The translations under genes were made by a program, and so were the position numbers. A stretch of 64,000 nt of DNA from Candidatus Jordarchaeales archaeon (GTDB taxonomy: Archaea; Asgardarchaeota; Jordiarchaeia; Jordiarchaeales; Freyrarchaeaceae). Within the stretch, counting starts at the first letter, position 1. Every line of letters starts with the position of its first letter. Below the pieces are notes generated by a model that saw nothing but the letters and a program-made list of their open reading frames with translations, did not search any database and had not been told where the DNA came from. This document shows, piece after piece, positions 63,442-64,000 of this stretch. The stretch lies in assembly GCA_038889235.1 (NCBI GenBank), contig JAWAHN010000001.1, forward strand, positions 778,499 through 842,498, read 5' to 3'.

Positions 63442-63689
63442 GCTTTTTGTACTGTTGAAGAAACGTCTTCTATAATCTTCATACTTGCAAGTATGTCGTC
63501 GAGTGTCGATAATAGTGTGCTGATGCTGCCCGTGTACTCAAGAAAGATTAGTAATTTGTTTTCGTTTCTTTCCATGCTGAGCTTCATGTTTTTAGGTAGG
63601 GGGGCGTTATCAGGTGAAAGAGTTTTTAGTGTAACTTCGGCTTCGAATGAGGACGAAAACTCAACTTCAATGACTACCTTAGCATTCAT
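63438..63689 (-). CDS. pcc1: KEOPS complex subunit Pcc1
   Basis: Pcc1 is the dimerisation subunit of the KEOPS complex that makes t6A at tRNA position 37. The 83-residue protein has VVIEVEFSSSFEAEVTLKTL and a C-terminal helix SISTLLSTLDDILASMKIIE, typical of the family. It follows the DHH phosphoesterase gene by 16 nt on the same strand. The MtaB-type enzyme at 31899-33194 would further modify the t6A product. Confidence 0.9.
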   Translation of the reverse strand: MNAKVVIEVEFSSSFEAEVTLKTLSPDNAPLPKNMKLSMERNENKLLIFLEYTGSISTLLSTLDDILASMKIIEDVSSTVQKA

Positions 63690-63705
63690 ATCATTACATC
63701 CGCTC

Positions 63706-64000
63706 CTACAATCCTGCTAATTCCGCACTTAGAACTTCGATGAATTCGTTTTCTTTGCCAGCGGGGATGTAGGCTCCAGCAGCAAGATCGTGTCCTCCCG
63801 CAACTAAGTTTAACCCCATTTTACTTGCAATATGCTTCATCAGCTCGCCTAGGTTTACTTCTTTTTTAATTTCTGGTCCTAAACGAGCGGAAACTTTAAC
63901 CGCTCCTTCTTCTTCGGAATATGCAAAACCAACTATTACCTTGTCTCTATACATTTTTGAGGAAGAAAGTATTGAAGTTATTGTTCCAACTATCCGTTCA
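63706..64000 (-). CDS. C-terminal part of a DHH/DHHA1 phosphoesterase (archaeal RecJ-like)
   Basis: The open frame continues upstream past the window edge (ERIVGTITSILSSSKMYRDK), so this is the end of a larger protein and the internal ATG 63954 is not a start. The DHHA1 signature is AGGHDLAAGAYIPAGKENEF, and KVSARLGPEIKKEVNLGELM precedes it. The family includes archaeal RecJ-like and nano-RNase enzymes. Next to pcc1, the RecJ-like type is common. The catalytic DHH domain is outside the window. Confidence 0.85.
   Translation of the reverse strand, partial: ERIVGTITSILSSSKMYRDKVIVGFAYSEEEGAVKVSARLGPEIKKEVNLGELMKHIASKMGLNLVAGGHDLAAGAYIPAGKENEFIEVLSAELAGL

Noticed and set aside
1-64000. CRISPR arrays, insertion sequences, rRNA genes, prophage
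   Set aside because: No direct-repeat arrays, transposase genes, inverted terminal repeats, rRNA signatures or phage genes were seen.

Overview
The window is archaeal chromosome. Evidence includes a histone, FtsZ with a CdrS-type ribbon-helix-helix partner, RadA, FEN1, a split-operon set of eukaryote-like ribosomal proteins, Cbf5, Nop10, aIF2-alpha, AglB and Pcc1. TATA-like boxes replace bacterial promoters, and GTG/TTG starts are frequent. LysW-dependent amino-acid biosynthesis, a crenarchaeal-type eL42 sequence and a tRNA with introns in the D- and T-arms point to the TACK branch (Thermoproteota). FtsZ plus histone argue against Sulfolobales. MptD, MptE, a DUF447 protein, a CooC-like ATPase and HypB suggest methanopterin-linked C1 and nickel-enzyme metabolism. 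I cannot name the lineage more precisely from sequence alone.

Layout. 1-2191 (minus): A-type ATPase subunit A (cut by the window edge) and a small membrane protein. 2240-4222: RqcH. 4242-9481: the operon lysW-X-Y-Z-J-K behind a TATA box and a palindrome. 9478-10392: unknown zinc-ribbon protein. 10594-19191: purine operon purC-S-Q-L-F-F2-D-E, with a tandem purF pair whose second copy has lost a glutamine-binding Arg. 19264-28020: FAD oxidoreductase, a possibly frameshifted gene, histone, stomatin, FEN1, Pcm, Trm5-type methylase and a doubly interrupted tRNA-Lys. 28021-43055: aIF5B, small metabolic genes, cdrS-ftsZ, CooC, an mptD/HTH-PfkB/mptE cluster, an AIR-synthase-like protein, RadA, DUF447, roadblock and UbiA. 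43224-59632: the ribosomal protein/SecY/Cbf5/eL42/aIF2-alpha superoperon, broken by an inverted block with uL6 and a coiled-coil gene. 59636-64000: Nop10, AglB, eS1, a tiny zinc ribbon, Pcc1 and the C-terminus of a DHH phosphoesterase.

The main discovery is that four protein genes here are interrupted by tiny introns that fold into archaeal bulge-helix-bulge (BHB) motifs: pcm (31 nt), infB/aIF5B (29 nt), cbf5 (29 nt) and rpl44e/eL42 (29 nt). In each case reading frame, protein conservation and RNA fold agree on the same excision. Removal restores the aIF5B P-loop, the Cbf5 catalytic Asp motif GTLDP, the Pcm motif QTISAPH and the eL42 sequence QPKPVQ. The tRNA-Lys(CUU) has two more introns (16 and 29 nt) with four-base-pair central helices. 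Introns of this kind are established for tRNAs and for cbf5 of some Crenarchaeota. A set of near-identical size in a translation factor, a ribosomal protein and a repair methyltransferase suggests that tRNA-type splicing acts widely on mRNAs in this organism. Gene callers would report these genes as broken.
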